DNA from: JBCCSZ01 sp039199225
GTDB lineage: Bacteria > Bacteroidota > Bacteroidia > Chitinophagales > Saprospiraceae
Direction of reading: 5' to 3'
Length of the DNA: 64,000 nt
NCBI GenBank assembly: GCA_039199225.1
Contig: JBCCSZ010000001.1
Location: forward strand, 1-64,000
The notes beneath the pieces are model-generated. The model worked only from the letters and a program-made list of their open reading frames with translations, was not told the DNA's origin and did no database searches. Below are positions 9,203 through 18,048 of the stretch, in pieces. Positions within the stretch are counted from its first letter, which is position 1, and each line of letters starts with the position of its first letter. Made by a program: the position numbers and the translations under genes.

Positions 9203-9700
9203 TTATTGAATGAGATCAGTGGCATCCAGCGAGTCAGACAGCAGCTCTTTGAATTCCTGCCGAATTTCTTCCATTTCCTCTGGGCTGAGTTCCTCTTCTT
9301 CTGCAAAATCAACCAGCCATCTACCTTCTAGTTTGACCAAGCGTACACTGTCTTCTATCCGCAATCCCTCCTCCTCGGTGAGATATACGCAGGAGGCTGT
9401 ATCGGCGCTTACGGTACATTCGAGTTTCAGAAACTGTGTCAGCAGTATGCTATCTGGGCTGGTATTGTCCTCCAAAAGCATCGGAACAATCATATCGATC
9501 CACTCTACTGTGCTGGGCGTACTGAGTACACGGGCTTGTTCAAATTCGTTGCGGTCAATGTGAGCTTGCCAGGTACGGAAAATGGATTCTGGTGACTGTT
9601 GCTCGGTATGACTTCGCTGCTTTGCCGTGTTTGGCGTGTCTTGACAGGCAAGAACACAAAATAAGCTTATGAAAAAGAACAATAGCTGTAGGATGCGCAT
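9203..9700 (-). CDS. Small lipoprotein of unknown function
   Basis: The protein is 165 residues, with a hydrophobic leader ending in the lipobox VLAC (Cys19), so it is probably a membrane-anchored lipoprotein. The mature part has a Ser/Gln-rich linker and then a region (about 38-140) with helix-strand pattern resembling DUF4878/NTF2-like proteins (one strand ends GRWLVDFA). The tail is strongly acidic. It sits between dnaN and nadD with 30 and 15 base gaps. No specific function can be assigned. Confidence 0.7.
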   Translation of the reverse strand: MRILQLLFFFISLFCVLACQDTPNTAKQRSHTEQQSPESIFRTWQAHIDRNEFEQARVLSTPSTVEWIDMIVPMLLEDNTSPDSILLTQFLKLECTVSADTASCVYLTEEEGLRIEDSVRLVKLEGRWLVDFAEEEELSPEEMEEIRQEFKELLSDSLDATDLIQ

Positions 9701-9730
9701 GAAAATCCTTTCGTTGTCTACAACTTTGAG

Positions 9731-10846
9731 TTAATTGCTCAGCATGACTGGCATGACCAGCATCAAAATTTCTTCCTCCTCCGATTCTTCTACTGGCAAC
9801 AGAATACCAGCTCGTGTGGGTGTAGACAACTCCATTTTGATGTCATCGCTTTCTAAAACGTTGAGCATTTCGACCAGAAACTTGGCATTGAAGCCAATTG
9901 TCAGTGGGTCACCTTTGTATTCGCAGGCCAATTGCTCGGTCGCTTCGTTGGAAAAGTCGAGGTCTTGAGCGGATACCGTCAGGCTGCCATCGTTGATGTT
10001 GAGGATGACCTGATTGGTGGTTTTATTGGCATAGATGGCGATGCGCTTCATGGAGTTCATGAAATCCTGGCGACCGAGGGACAATAAGTTGGGATTGTCG
10101 ACAGGGATAACCGCATTGTAGTCCGGATAGCGGGCGTCGATCAAGCGGCAGACCAGGTGAATATCGCCAAAGGTGAAGAACGCATTGGCTTTGTTGAAAG
10201 CTACAGTGACTTCGTCGCCGCCGGGTAGGGCAGACTTCAAAAGGTTGAGTGCTTTCTTTGGAATGATAAAAGAAGTAGAAACCTCACTTTGGATTTCTTT
10301 GAATGTATATTTGACCAACTTGTGTGCGTCGGTTGCTACCATGATCAGCTTGTTGAAATCTACCTGGCAGTAAACGCCTGTCATGGCAGGGCGAAGTTCA
10401 TCGTTGCTGGTAGCAAAAAGGGTTTTGCTGATGCCTTGTGCCAACATGCCGGCGGAAAGCTTGATGGTATCGACCGTCTCTGGTTCGGGAATGCGTGGAA
10501 AATCCTGACCGTTCTCACCAGCGAGCCGATACTTTCCATAGGCAGAGGTAATCTCGATGCCAAAATTCTCTTCGTTGACATTGAAAGTGATGGGCTGCTG
10601 AGGCAGTTCCTTCAGTGTATCTTGCAGGATTTTAGCTGGTACAGCAACGACGCCATTGGTATCCGCATTGACCTCTATCTGGGTGGTGATCGATGTTTCC
10701 AGGTCGGTAGCAGCAATGATCAGCTTATTGTTTTCAATGGTAAAGAGAAAATCTTCAAGTATGGGCAGTACTGGATTGGAGCCGATGGCACCTCCGGCAA
10801 TTTGTAGTTGCTTCAAAAGATCAGAAGACGATACGCTAAATTTCAT
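9731..10846 (-). CDS. dnaN: DNA polymerase III sliding clamp (beta subunit)
   Basis: The 371-residue protein starts MKFSVSSSDLLKQLQ and shows three successive clamp domains of about 120 residues. It ends with the conserved C-terminal PVMLSN (the family usually ends MPMRL/LMPMR-like). The clamp forms a dimeric ring that holds DNA polymerase III on DNA. The start is fixed by the usual N-terminus. A TATTTTTG element (10873-10880, minus) and a perfect DnaA box (10922-10930) lie upstream. dnaA is not in the window. Confidence 0.95.
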   Translation of the reverse strand: MKFSVSSSDLLKQLQIAGGAIGSNPVLPILEDFLFTIENNKLIIAATDLETSITTQIEVNADTNGVVAVPAKILQDTLKELPQQPITFNVNEENFGIEITSAYGKYRLAGENGQDFPRIPEPETVDTIKLSAGMLAQGISKTLFATSNDELRPAMTGVYCQVDFNKLIMVATDAHKLVKYTFKEIQSEVSTSFIIPKKALNLLKSALPGGDEVTVAFNKANAFFTFGDIHLVCRLIDARYPDYNAVIPVDNPNLLSLGRQDFMNSMKRIAIYANKTTNQVILNINDGSLTVSAQDLDFSNEATEQLACEYKGDPLTIGFNAKFLVEMLNVLESDDIKMELSTPTRAGILLPVEESEEEEILMLVMPVMLSN

Positions 10847-10872
10847 GTTGGTCTAGGATTTTTCTGAAAGGC

Positions 10873-10880
10873 CAAAAATA
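10873..10880 (-). promoter_or_regulatory. Probable -7 element of the dnaN promoter
   Basis: TATTTTTG on the minus strand matches TAnnTTTG and would place the transcript start about 20 bases before the dnaN ATG. No clear -33 TTTG is found at the right distance, so support is partial. Confidence 0.45.
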
Positions 10881-10921
10881 CATTATTGGCGGCATATTTT
10901 TACCATAAATAACCAACAGCT

Positions 10922-10930
10922 TGTGGATAA
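10922..10930 (-). promoter_or_regulatory. DnaA box upstream of dnaN
   Basis: The minus strand reads TTATCCACA, a perfect match to the DnaA consensus, 76 bases upstream of dnaN. It is the only perfect match I found in the window. One box is too little for an origin, but it could let DnaA regulate dnaN or the divergent gene at 11054. Confidence 0.5.
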
Positions 10931-11053
10931 CTGTGGGGATTTTAAAATCATTTTGGCCCGCAAGCTGGTATATTATCATCCGGCGCGCTAACTTTGTAGA
11001 TTAAGGACTTACTGAAAGGTCCATTTGCCAAGCAGATTGTAGAATAGAACGAC

Positions 11054-12325
11054 ATGCCAGACCGTACGCGCGCGCCTAAAATCCAGGCGATCCAACAACT
11101 CACACTTCCCGTGCCGAAACAGTTCCAGCTCGATAACGGAATTCCTGTTTATACCATCGATATGGGAACACAAGACGTGCTAAAGGTCGAATTTGTTTTT
11201 CGGGCTGGGCGACCTTTTGAAGACAAAGAGCTGGTTTCCAGAGCAACAGCCGAATTACTCAAAGAGGGTACGACCCAAAAGACGGCTGCGCAGATTGCCG
11301 AAACAATTGACTTTTATGGCGGCTCACTTAGCGCGCCTGTCAATTTGGACACTTCCAATGTCGTTTTGTATTGTTTGAACCGACACTTTGAAAAGTTGCT
11401 GCCTTTGCTGGCTGAGTTGCTGACCAGCCCTGCCTTTCCCCAAAAGGAGTTGGATTCTTTTATTCGAAACAGTCAGCAACGTCTACAGCTGGACCTTTCC
11501 AAAAACGATGTGGTGGCCTATCGGGAGATTACAGAGATGATTTTCGGCTCTGAACACCCCTATGGTTACAACAGCAATGCGAACACCTATGGCGCTATTG
11601 AACGCGATGATCTAATTCGCCATTTCGAGAAAAACTTTACAGCAAAGAACTGCCGCATATTTGTCAGTGGTCGCATTCATGCCAATACGATTGGCTTGCT
11701 GAACGACTACCTGGGGAGTGTTTTGCCAATTGGTGAAGCCAATCAGGTTAAACTGCCCAAAACCGAGCATCAGCCTGCGCACAAAAAAATATCCAGGCCC
11801 GAAGCTGTTCAAACTGCGATTCGCATTGGGCGACGTCTCTTCAACAGAGGGCATGCCGACTATCCTGGAATGTATGTGCTCAATACGGTCTTGGGAGGAT
11901 ATTTCGGCTCTCGCTTGATGGCCAATATTCGCGAAGAGAAAGGATATACATACAATATTTTCTCTACGATGGACATCATGCACCACGACGGTTACTTCTA
12001 CATCGGAACGGAGGTGGGCAATGATTTTACGGAGACAACCATTAATGAAATTTATCGCGAAATGGCCGTGTTGGCAGAAAAAGAGATAGATGCGGCAGAA
12101 TTGGAAATGGTGCGGAGTTACCTTGCTGGGCATCTACTCACGATGTTGGACGGTCCATTCAATATTGCAGATTTGGTTAAGATGTATGTCAATAGAGGCA
12201 TTCCTTTCAAGGCATTTGACGAACTGGTCCATGTTATCAAAACGATAGAGCCCTCCAGGCTGCGCCAACTAGCAGAAAAGTATTTTCAAAAGGACGACCA
12301 TTGGGAAGTTGTTGTTGGAGTTTGA
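11054..12325 (+). CDS. M16-family protein lacking the zinc site (non-catalytic partner type)
   Basis: A 423-residue single M16B unit. The region that normally carries the HxxEH zinc motif reads SRATAELLKEGT, so both His ligands are gone. The C-terminal half keeps the substrate-loop motif FGSRLMANIREEKGYTYN with the Arg/Tyr pair found in the non-catalytic subunits of M16B heterodimers. No signal peptide is visible. In many Bacteroidota the active and inactive subunits are adjacent genes; here no active partner is next to it. It is divergent from dnaN. A TAACTTTG (10989-10996) lies 58 bases upstream of the start and may be its -7 element. Confidence 0.85.
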   Translation: MPDRTRAPKIQAIQQLTLPVPKQFQLDNGIPVYTIDMGTQDVLKVEFVFRAGRPFEDKELVSRATAELLKEGTTQKTAAQIAETIDFYGGSLSAPVNLDTSNVVLYCLNRHFEKLLPLLAELLTSPAFPQKELDSFIRNSQQRLQLDLSKNDVVAYREITEMIFGSEHPYGYNSNANTYGAIERDDLIRHFEKNFTAKNCRIFVSGRIHANTIGLLNDYLGSVLPIGEANQVKLPKTEHQPAHKKISRPEAVQTAIRIGRRLFNRGHADYPGMYVLNTVLGGYFGSRLMANIREEKGYTYNIFSTMDIMHHDGYFYIGTEVGNDFTETTINEIYREMAVLAEKEIDAAELEMVRSYLAGHLLTMLDGPFNIADLVKMYVNRGIPFKAFDELVHVIKTIEPSRLRQLAEKYFQKDDHWEVVVGV

Positions 12326-12341
12326 GGTGTAAATATTTTTG
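12312..12341 (+). promoter_or_regulatory. Promoter for the mreBCD-mrdA cluster
   Basis: TTG (12312-12314), 19 bases, then TATTTTTG (12334-12341) overlap the end of the M16 gene. The predicted start, near 12348, leaves a leader of about 115 bases before mreB. The spacing fits Bacteroidetes promoters. Confidence 0.55.
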
Positions 12342-12463
12342 TATTTTTCGCCGATACTTTAAAGGATTCACATTCGCACCATTGTTTGGATGCATTTGTT
12401 TCTTTTTTTTGTAAATTTTGTTTTCTTTTGTGGTCGCTAGAAATTTATTATAACGTACTGTAG

Positions 12464-13495
12464 ATGAAACTGTTTAGCTTTTTTTCCCAGGAATTGGCCA
12501 TTGATCTAGGCACTGCGAACACCCTGATTATTCAGGACGGAAAAGTGGTGGTAGATGAGCCTTCGATCGTCGCCGTCAATCGCCGGACGGGAGAAACGAT
12601 TGCCGTGGGGACAAAGGCGATGCAAATGCACGAAAAAACGCATGAGAACATCAAGACAATCCGCCCGCTCAAGGATGGTGTGATTGCCGATTTCCAAGCG
12701 GCTGAGAATATGATTGAAGGGCTGATTAACATGGCGGGTAACCGCCGCCGGTTCTTTTCTCATATGAAGATGGTCATCTGTATTCCTTCGGGAATTACTG
12801 AAGTAGAGAAGCGAGCTGTTTTTGACAGTGCGGATCATGTAGATTCCAAAGAGACTTATCTCATCCACGAACCCATGGCGGCGGCTCTCGGGATTGGCTT
12901 GGATGTGGAGGAACCTATCGGTAATATGATTATTGATATTGGAGGAGGAACGACCGAAATTGCTGTTATTGCACTTTCCGGGATTGTCTGCGATCAGTCG
13001 ATCCGGACAGCAGGAGACGAGTTTACAATGGACATTATGAACTACATGAAGCGGCAGCACAACATTCTCATTGGAGAGCGTACGGCTGAGCAAATCAAGA
13101 TCAATGTTGGTTCTGCTTTGCCTGAGTTGGACAATCCACCCGAGGTATATGCCGTAAATGGACGTGATTTGATGACGGGTATTCCTAAGCAAATTACCAT
13201 TACATACCAGGAAATTGGGCATGCCCTGGACAAATCCATCAGTAAAGTGGAAGATGCCGTTTTGAAAGCTTTGGAAACAACACCGCCCGAATTGGCATCC
13301 GATATTTACAAGACCGGCCTTTATCTGACAGGAGGTGGGGCCTTGCTTCGTGGGTTAGACAAGAGAATCGCCCAAAAAACGAAGCTGCCAGTACACATTG
13401 CCGAAGATCCTCTGAGGGCTGTTGTTCGGGGTACGGGCATTGCCTTGAAGAATACCGATAAGTTTTCCTTCCTGATCGACCGCAAAAGCGTCTGA
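12464..13495 (+). CDS. mreB: Rod shape-determining actin homologue MreB
   Basis: A 343-residue actin-fold ATPase that polymerises under the inner membrane and guides side-wall peptidoglycan synthesis. It has the phosphate-1 motif DLGTANTL, PSGITEVEKRAV, phosphate-2 IDIGGGTTEIAV and the adenosine motif LTGGGALLRG, all in usual order. The N-terminal MKLFSFFSQE gives the amphipathic membrane-binding start. It is followed by mreC after 78 bases. Confidence 0.97.
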   Translation: MKLFSFFSQELAIDLGTANTLIIQDGKVVVDEPSIVAVNRRTGETIAVGTKAMQMHEKTHENIKTIRPLKDGVIADFQAAENMIEGLINMAGNRRRFFSHMKMVICIPSGITEVEKRAVFDSADHVDSKETYLIHEPMAAALGIGLDVEEPIGNMIIDIGGGTTEIAVIALSGIVCDQSIRTAGDEFTMDIMNYMKRQHNILIGERTAEQIKINVGSALPELDNPPEVYAVNGRDLMTGIPKQITITYQEIGHALDKSISKVEDAVLKALETTPPELASDIYKTGLYLTGGGALLRGLDKRIAQKTKLPVHIAEDPLRAVVRGTGIALKNTDKFSFLIDRKSV

Positions 13496-13573
13496 TCCAT
13501 CCTCCACAAAGCGATGACCATTATTTTTTGATCGACACTTTCCGATCCCCTTGAAATCTATTAATTTCGCTTT

Positions 13574-14407
13574 ATGCGCAACCTCCTGATGTTATTCGTT
13601 CGAAATGGTGGACTACTGCTCTTTTTGCTTTTGCAGGGGATTTGTATGATTTTGGTTGTTCGCTTCAGTGATAAACACAGCGAAATTCTCTTCAGCTCGG
13701 CCAGCAACATCTCTGGCTATTTCCAAAGCCAAGTAGATGAAGTCACCAAGTTTTACAATCTATCCTCTGTAGCCGATACGCTGGCCAGGGAAAATGCTCG
13801 ACTCTATGCTCAACTTGATCAGACCCAACTGGTCCGCTCTCCCTGGCGAGACACGATGAAGCGCAGCGATGAAGCCGATAATTGGTACACTTATCGGCCC
13901 GCCCAAGTTCGCAGTAATTCCATCAGTGCGCACAATAATTCCCTGTTGATCGACATTGGCAAAAAGCATGGCATTACCAGTGGGATGGGGGTCGTTAGTA
14001 GCAATGGTATTGTTGGGGTTGTTAAAAATGCTCGTGAGAACTTTTCCAGCGTGATGTCTATTCTGCACAAGGAATCCCGAATCAGTGTCAAAATAAAAAA
14101 CAGCAACTATTTCGGGCTTATGGTTTGGGAGACGAGCAATCCACTGAAGGCATCGCTGATAGATATTCCAAAGCATGCCGTACTCAATAAGAGAGACACG
14201 GTGGTCACCAGTGGTTTTTCGACGATTTTTCCAGAGGGTATTGTTGTAGGATTGGTGGAAGATTTTACCATCAAGCCAGGAAGTAATTCGTGGGAGGTTG
14301 ATATTGGATTGACCAATGACTTGGCCAATATCCGCTATGTATACGTCATCGAGAACATTATGAAAGAGGAGCTTGAGGCATTGTTAGAAGAAAACAACGA
14401 TGAATAG
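13574..14407 (+). CDS. mreC: Rod shape-determining protein MreC
   Basis: A 277-residue protein with one N-terminal membrane segment (about 12-32), a coiled-coil-like stretch (about 60-85), and a periplasmic beta domain with GITSGMGVVSSNGIVG, the typical MreC motif. It links MreB/MreD to PBP2 in the elongasome. mreD starts 8 bases before its stop, indicating translational coupling. Confidence 0.95.
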   Translation: MRNLLMLFVRNGGLLLFLLLQGICMILVVRFSDKHSEILFSSASNISGYFQSQVDEVTKFYNLSSVADTLARENARLYAQLDQTQLVRSPWRDTMKRSDEADNWYTYRPAQVRSNSISAHNNSLLIDIGKKHGITSGMGVVSSNGIVGVVKNARENFSSVMSILHKESRISVKIKNSNYFGLMVWETSNPLKASLIDIPKHAVLNKRDTVVTSGFSTIFPEGIVVGLVEDFTIKPGSNSWEVDIGLTNDLANIRYVYVIENIMKEELEALLEENNDE

Positions 14408-14921
14408 TACCATACTCACACATACGCTGCGATTCATCGGGATCACGCTTTTCCAAGTACTTCTTCTAAAAGGAGCTTCCCCAAGCTGGGAAAACTTCAA
14501 CTACATCCAAATATTTTTGTATCCGGTTTTCATCATGTTGTTGCCTTTGCGGACCCCCAATACCCTGGTTATTTTCCTGGGGTTTGTCACTGGCCTGGCA
14601 GTCGACCTGTTTTACGACTCTGTGGGAGTACATGCAAGTGCTTGTGTATTTATGGCCTTCATTCGGCCAGCCATCCTGGCACTGGTCGAACCGCGGGGTG
14701 GCTACAATGTTAACCACAGCCCCACCAAACGCCGCTTTGGCATTGGCTGGTTTACCATTTATTCGAGTTGTCTAATGTTTGCCTTTTTGTTTTGGTACTT
14801 TTCTGTGGAGGCATTTACTTTTTACTATTTCTGGGATATATTGCTAAGAACATTGTCGAGCTTTCTCGTTTCAATGGTTTTTGTGGTTATTTATCAATAC
14901 ATTTTTGATCCGAAGGAATGA
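14400..14921 (+). CDS. mreD: Rod shape-determining protein MreD
   Basis: A 173-residue integral membrane protein with about five hydrophobic segments. It includes the pattern LGFVTGLAVDLFYDSVGVHA, which matches MreD (Gly-x-Asp/Asn in the third segment). Position between mreC and mrdA supports the call. It overlaps mreC by 8 bases and PBP2 by 4 (ATGA). Confidence 0.9.
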   Translation: MNSTILTHTLRFIGITLFQVLLLKGASPSWENFNYIQIFLYPVFIMLLPLRTPNTLVIFLGFVTGLAVDLFYDSVGVHASACVFMAFIRPAILALVEPRGGYNVNHSPTKRRFGIGWFTIYSSCLMFAFLFWYFSVEAFTFYYFWDILLRTLSSFLVSMVFVVIYQYIFDPKE

Positions 14922-16774
14922 AGGATAATCTGAAAGAGCGGAGTTTGATCATTCGCCTGTTTTTTGTCTTGGGGGCTGTTTTGCTATTGTGGAAAGCCCT
15001 TCAAATTCAGTTGATGGATTCTGACCAGCATCAGAATAAGGCACAGGCGACGGCTATAGATAAGGACGTCATCTATCCTTCCAGAGGGTTGATGTTCGAC
15101 CGCAATGGCAAGCTACTGGTCAACAACAATGCGATGTACGATCTGAAAGTGACTTACAAGCAGCTTTCTCCGGATATGGACACCGCTAAGTTTTGCCGCT
15201 TACTGGAAATCGACAAAGCGACTTTTGAAGAAAACCTCAATAAAAACTGGCGCAGTCCACGCTACTCCAAATCGGTGCCTTTTCCCTTTTTGACCAAAAT
15301 ATCGGCAGCAGTTTGCGCGCGTTTTGTAGAGCATTTGCACGAATTTCCTGGCTTTGCCGTTCAGCTTCGCAATGTTCGCGGTTATCCCCACAACAATGCC
15401 GCTCACGTACTTGGCTATCTCAATGAGGTGGACCAAGCTCAAATCGATGAAAACAAGGGGGTGTATACCCGAGGTGACTACATCGGAGTGAGTGGCTTGG
15501 AAGCCTACTACGAAAAGGAGCTGAGAGGGAAAAAGGGTGTTCGCTTTGTAATGAAAGACAACCTGGGGCGCGAGGTCGGTACCTACAAAGGTGGTAGCCT
15601 TGATTCTTTCGCTACTTCTGGCCAAGACCTCATCACGACTCTCGATCTGGACTTACAAAATTATGCAGAACAGCTTTTAAACAATAAAACCGGTAGCATC
15701 GTTGCACTCGAACCATCTACTGGTGAGGTGTTGTGTATGGTCAGCGCACCAACTTATGATCCAAATATCTTGACCATCAATCGCAATCGGGGAAACGAAT
15801 TTGCTCGCTTGGAAAAGGATAGCTTGCGTCCTTTTTTCGATCGAAGCATCTCAGCCAAGTATCCGCCAGGGTCCATCTTCAAGACCCTTGTCGCCTTGAT
15901 TGCGATGCAAGAGGGCATCCTGGACCCCAACCGAGGCATCACCTGTAATATGGGATACTACTACAACGGAACTGTTCGAAAATGCCACGGCCATCCCTAT
16001 CCACATAATGTTCAGACGGGCCTGGCACATTCTTGTAATGCCTATTTCTTTCAGGTTTTGAGAGATATGGTCGATCGCTATGGGTTTTACAATCCACATC
16101 AAGGCTTAGATACTGTTGTACGCTATCTGTATGATTTTGGATTGGGCAATCGGCTGGACATCGATGTTTCCTATGAGGTAGGGGGAAACATTCCGACGAC
16201 AGAATATTACGATTACTTATATCCAAAGAAAAAGGGAGGATGGTATTCTCCAACCATCATGTCCATCGGGATCGGGCAGGGAGAAATTCAAATGACGACC
16301 TTGCAAATGGCGCATTTGGCCGGTGTGATTGCCAATCGAGGTTGGTACTACACGCCGCATCTTGTCAAGGGATTCCGGAATTCTGATCGACAGATAGAAG
16401 AGAAATACCGCACGAAGCGCCAGGTCCCAGTAGACGAGGTACATTTCGGTCCTGTGATCGAAGGGATGGAGCGAGCAATATTGGAGGGTACCGGGACCGT
16501 TGCCCGTATCCAGGATATTTCTGTTTGTGGAAAAACGGGAACTTCTCAAAATCCACATGGCAAAGATCATTCGGTCTTTTTTGCCTTCGCCCCCAAGGAA
16601 AATCCTAAGATTGCCATTGCCGTATATGTGGAGCACGGCGTGTGGGGAGCAACCTATGCAGCTCCAATGGCCAGCTTAATGATTGAACGCTACCTCAAGG
16701 GAGCCGTTGATCCTTCTCGTAAGTATTTAGAAGACCGCATGCTGCAGGCCGATCTAGTGAGCAATCCACCATGA
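14918..16774 (+). CDS. mrdA: Penicillin-binding protein 2 (elongation transpeptidase)
   Basis: A 618-residue class B PBP: N-terminal membrane anchor (about 13-30), a dimerisation domain, and a transpeptidase domain with SxxK at Ser319-Lys322, SxN as SCN at 372-374 and KTG at 539-541. It cross-links peptidoglycan in the periplasm during cell elongation. The order mreB-C-D-mrdA is standard, but rodA, which usually follows, is absent. The next gene is a CapA-like lipoprotein gene overlapping by 4 bases. Confidence 0.96.
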   Translation: MKDNLKERSLIIRLFFVLGAVLLLWKALQIQLMDSDQHQNKAQATAIDKDVIYPSRGLMFDRNGKLLVNNNAMYDLKVTYKQLSPDMDTAKFCRLLEIDKATFEENLNKNWRSPRYSKSVPFPFLTKISAAVCARFVEHLHEFPGFAVQLRNVRGYPHNNAAHVLGYLNEVDQAQIDENKGVYTRGDYIGVSGLEAYYEKELRGKKGVRFVMKDNLGREVGTYKGGSLDSFATSGQDLITTLDLDLQNYAEQLLNNKTGSIVALEPSTGEVLCMVSAPTYDPNILTINRNRGNEFARLEKDSLRPFFDRSISAKYPPGSIFKTLVALIAMQEGILDPNRGITCNMGYYYNGTVRKCHGHPYPHNVQTGLAHSCNAYFFQVLRDMVDRYGFYNPHQGLDTVVRYLYDFGLGNRLDIDVSYEVGGNIPTTEYYDYLYPKKKGGWYSPTIMSIGIGQGEIQMTTLQMAHLAGVIANRGWYYTPHLVKGFRNSDRQIEEKYRTKRQVPVDEVHFGPVIEGMERAILEGTGTVARIQDISVCGKTGTSQNPHGKDHSVFFAFAPKENPKIAIAVYVEHGVWGATYAAPMASLMIERYLKGAVDPSRKYLEDRMLQADLVSNPP

Positions 16775-17946
16775 CAATGGCCGTCAACCGTCTAGCAATT
16801 CCTCTTCTTTTATTATTGCTCTGGGGCTGTTCTTCTCCGGAAACCAAGCCAGCTAGCCAGGAACCCGAACTTCTGAGCATTGACTCTACCTTTTCCACCT
16901 TTGCCGTAGATAGCTTACGGCTGTTATTCGCCGGCGATATTATGGGCCACGGCCCGCAAATCAAAGGTGCCGAACGGATAGAGGATGTGGCATACGACTA
17001 TACCCCCTGCTTTAAACACATCAAACCGCTATTGGAAAAGGCTGACTTTGTGGTGGGCAATTTGGAGTTGACTTTGCCTGGAAAGCCTCCCTACCAAGGA
17101 TTTCCCTACTTCAGGAGTCCGGACGCGCTTTCTGCCGCCCTTGGATCGGCCGGCTTCGACCTCTTGCTCACTTCCAATAACCACGCTAATGATGCCCATC
17201 AAGCCGGCCTCCACCAAACGATCGAAACGCTGCGGACACAACATTTTTACCAGACTGGCACCTTTAAAAATGAGTTGGAGCGGGCCTTGTACTACCCCCT
17301 GCTGGTTTACCGGAAAAGCTTTCGGTTGGCGTTTTTAAACTACACTTATGGGATGGGGCGGAAAAGTCGCTACGTACCCCGCTGGGTCAATCAGTTGGAT
17401 ACAGCGCTGGTTCGGGAGGATTTAGAGCAGGCGCGGCGCCTGCGCCCGGATGCCATCATCGTGTGTGTGCATTGGGGAAAGGAGTACAAAGACGAGCACA
17501 ACAGCAAGCAGCGCCAGTGGGCCATGCAAATGCTGCGTTGGGGAGCCGACCTGATTGTAGGCGCCCACCCACATGTTGTACAGCCCATCGAAGAGCGATA
17601 TATGAAAGAGCAAAATGGCCACATCAAAAAAACATTGGTGGCTTATTCTCTAGGAAATTTCATCTCCAACCAGCGAAAGCCACTGACTGATGGTGGTATA
17701 TTACTAGATATTTGTCTCAAAAAAACAGAAAATGGCCGGACGGAAATTTCAGATTATCGCTACCATCCCATTTGGCGGCACATCCGGAAGAGACCTGGGC
17801 AGAAGACCGATTTTGAAGTTTTGCCCATTCGTCAGGCGGCGTCCGCTTCCAATCCCTTTAAGCTAGGAGCCAGCGCTCAGCGTCAAATGAAGCGCTACGA
17901 AAAATACATTCGGCAGCACCTGGGGGCGGAGTTAGAGGCAAAGTGA
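16771..17946 (+). CDS. CapA-family (PgsA-like) lipoprotein, metallophosphoesterase fold
   Basis: A 391-residue protein with a leader and lipobox LWGC, hence probably lipid-anchored. The catalytic-fold motifs of the family follow in order: GDIMGHG, GNLELTLPG, TSNNHANDA, VHWGKEY, GAHPHVVQP and YSLGNFISNQ. CapA/PgsA proteins are linked to poly-gamma-glutamate and other capsule functions, but many family members have no proven role. The ATGA overlap with mrdA implies coupled translation and suggests work at the cell wall. A later ATG at 16777 is possible. Confidence 0.88.
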   Translation: MTMAVNRLAIPLLLLLLWGCSSPETKPASQEPELLSIDSTFSTFAVDSLRLLFAGDIMGHGPQIKGAERIEDVAYDYTPCFKHIKPLLEKADFVVGNLELTLPGKPPYQGFPYFRSPDALSAALGSAGFDLLLTSNNHANDAHQAGLHQTIETLRTQHFYQTGTFKNELERALYYPLLVYRKSFRLAFLNYTYGMGRKSRYVPRWVNQLDTALVREDLEQARRLRPDAIIVCVHWGKEYKDEHNSKQRQWAMQMLRWGADLIVGAHPHVVQPIEERYMKEQNGHIKKTLVAYSLGNFISNQRKPLTDGGILLDICLKKTENGRTEISDYRYHPIWRHIRKRPGQKTDFEVLPIRQAASASNPFKLGASAQRQMKRYEKYIRQHLGAELEAK

Positions 17947-18036
17947 TGGGATATGCATCTTTATTCATGGCAGGCTTGCGTTGTCAGATGACCTAAAAAG
18001 CCAGCTCACTGGCTGAATGAAAGTCACAACTTGGAT

Positions 18037-18044
18037 TATCTTTG
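18037..18044 (+). promoter_or_regulatory. -7 element close to the start of the nucleotidyltransferase gene
   Basis: TATCTTTG matches TAnnTTTG and ends only 4 bases before the ATG at 18049. The predicted transcript start would fall on or next to the start codon, i.e. a leaderless message. No good -33 element is seen. Confidence 0.4.
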
Positions 18045-18048
18045 ATGC

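Noticed and set aside
10847..11053. Chromosomal origin of replication
   Set aside because: Only one perfect DnaA box, no box cluster or AT-rich unwinding block, and no dnaA.
12506..13222. Minus-strand frame of 238 codons in mreB
   Set aside because: Antisense shadow of mreB.
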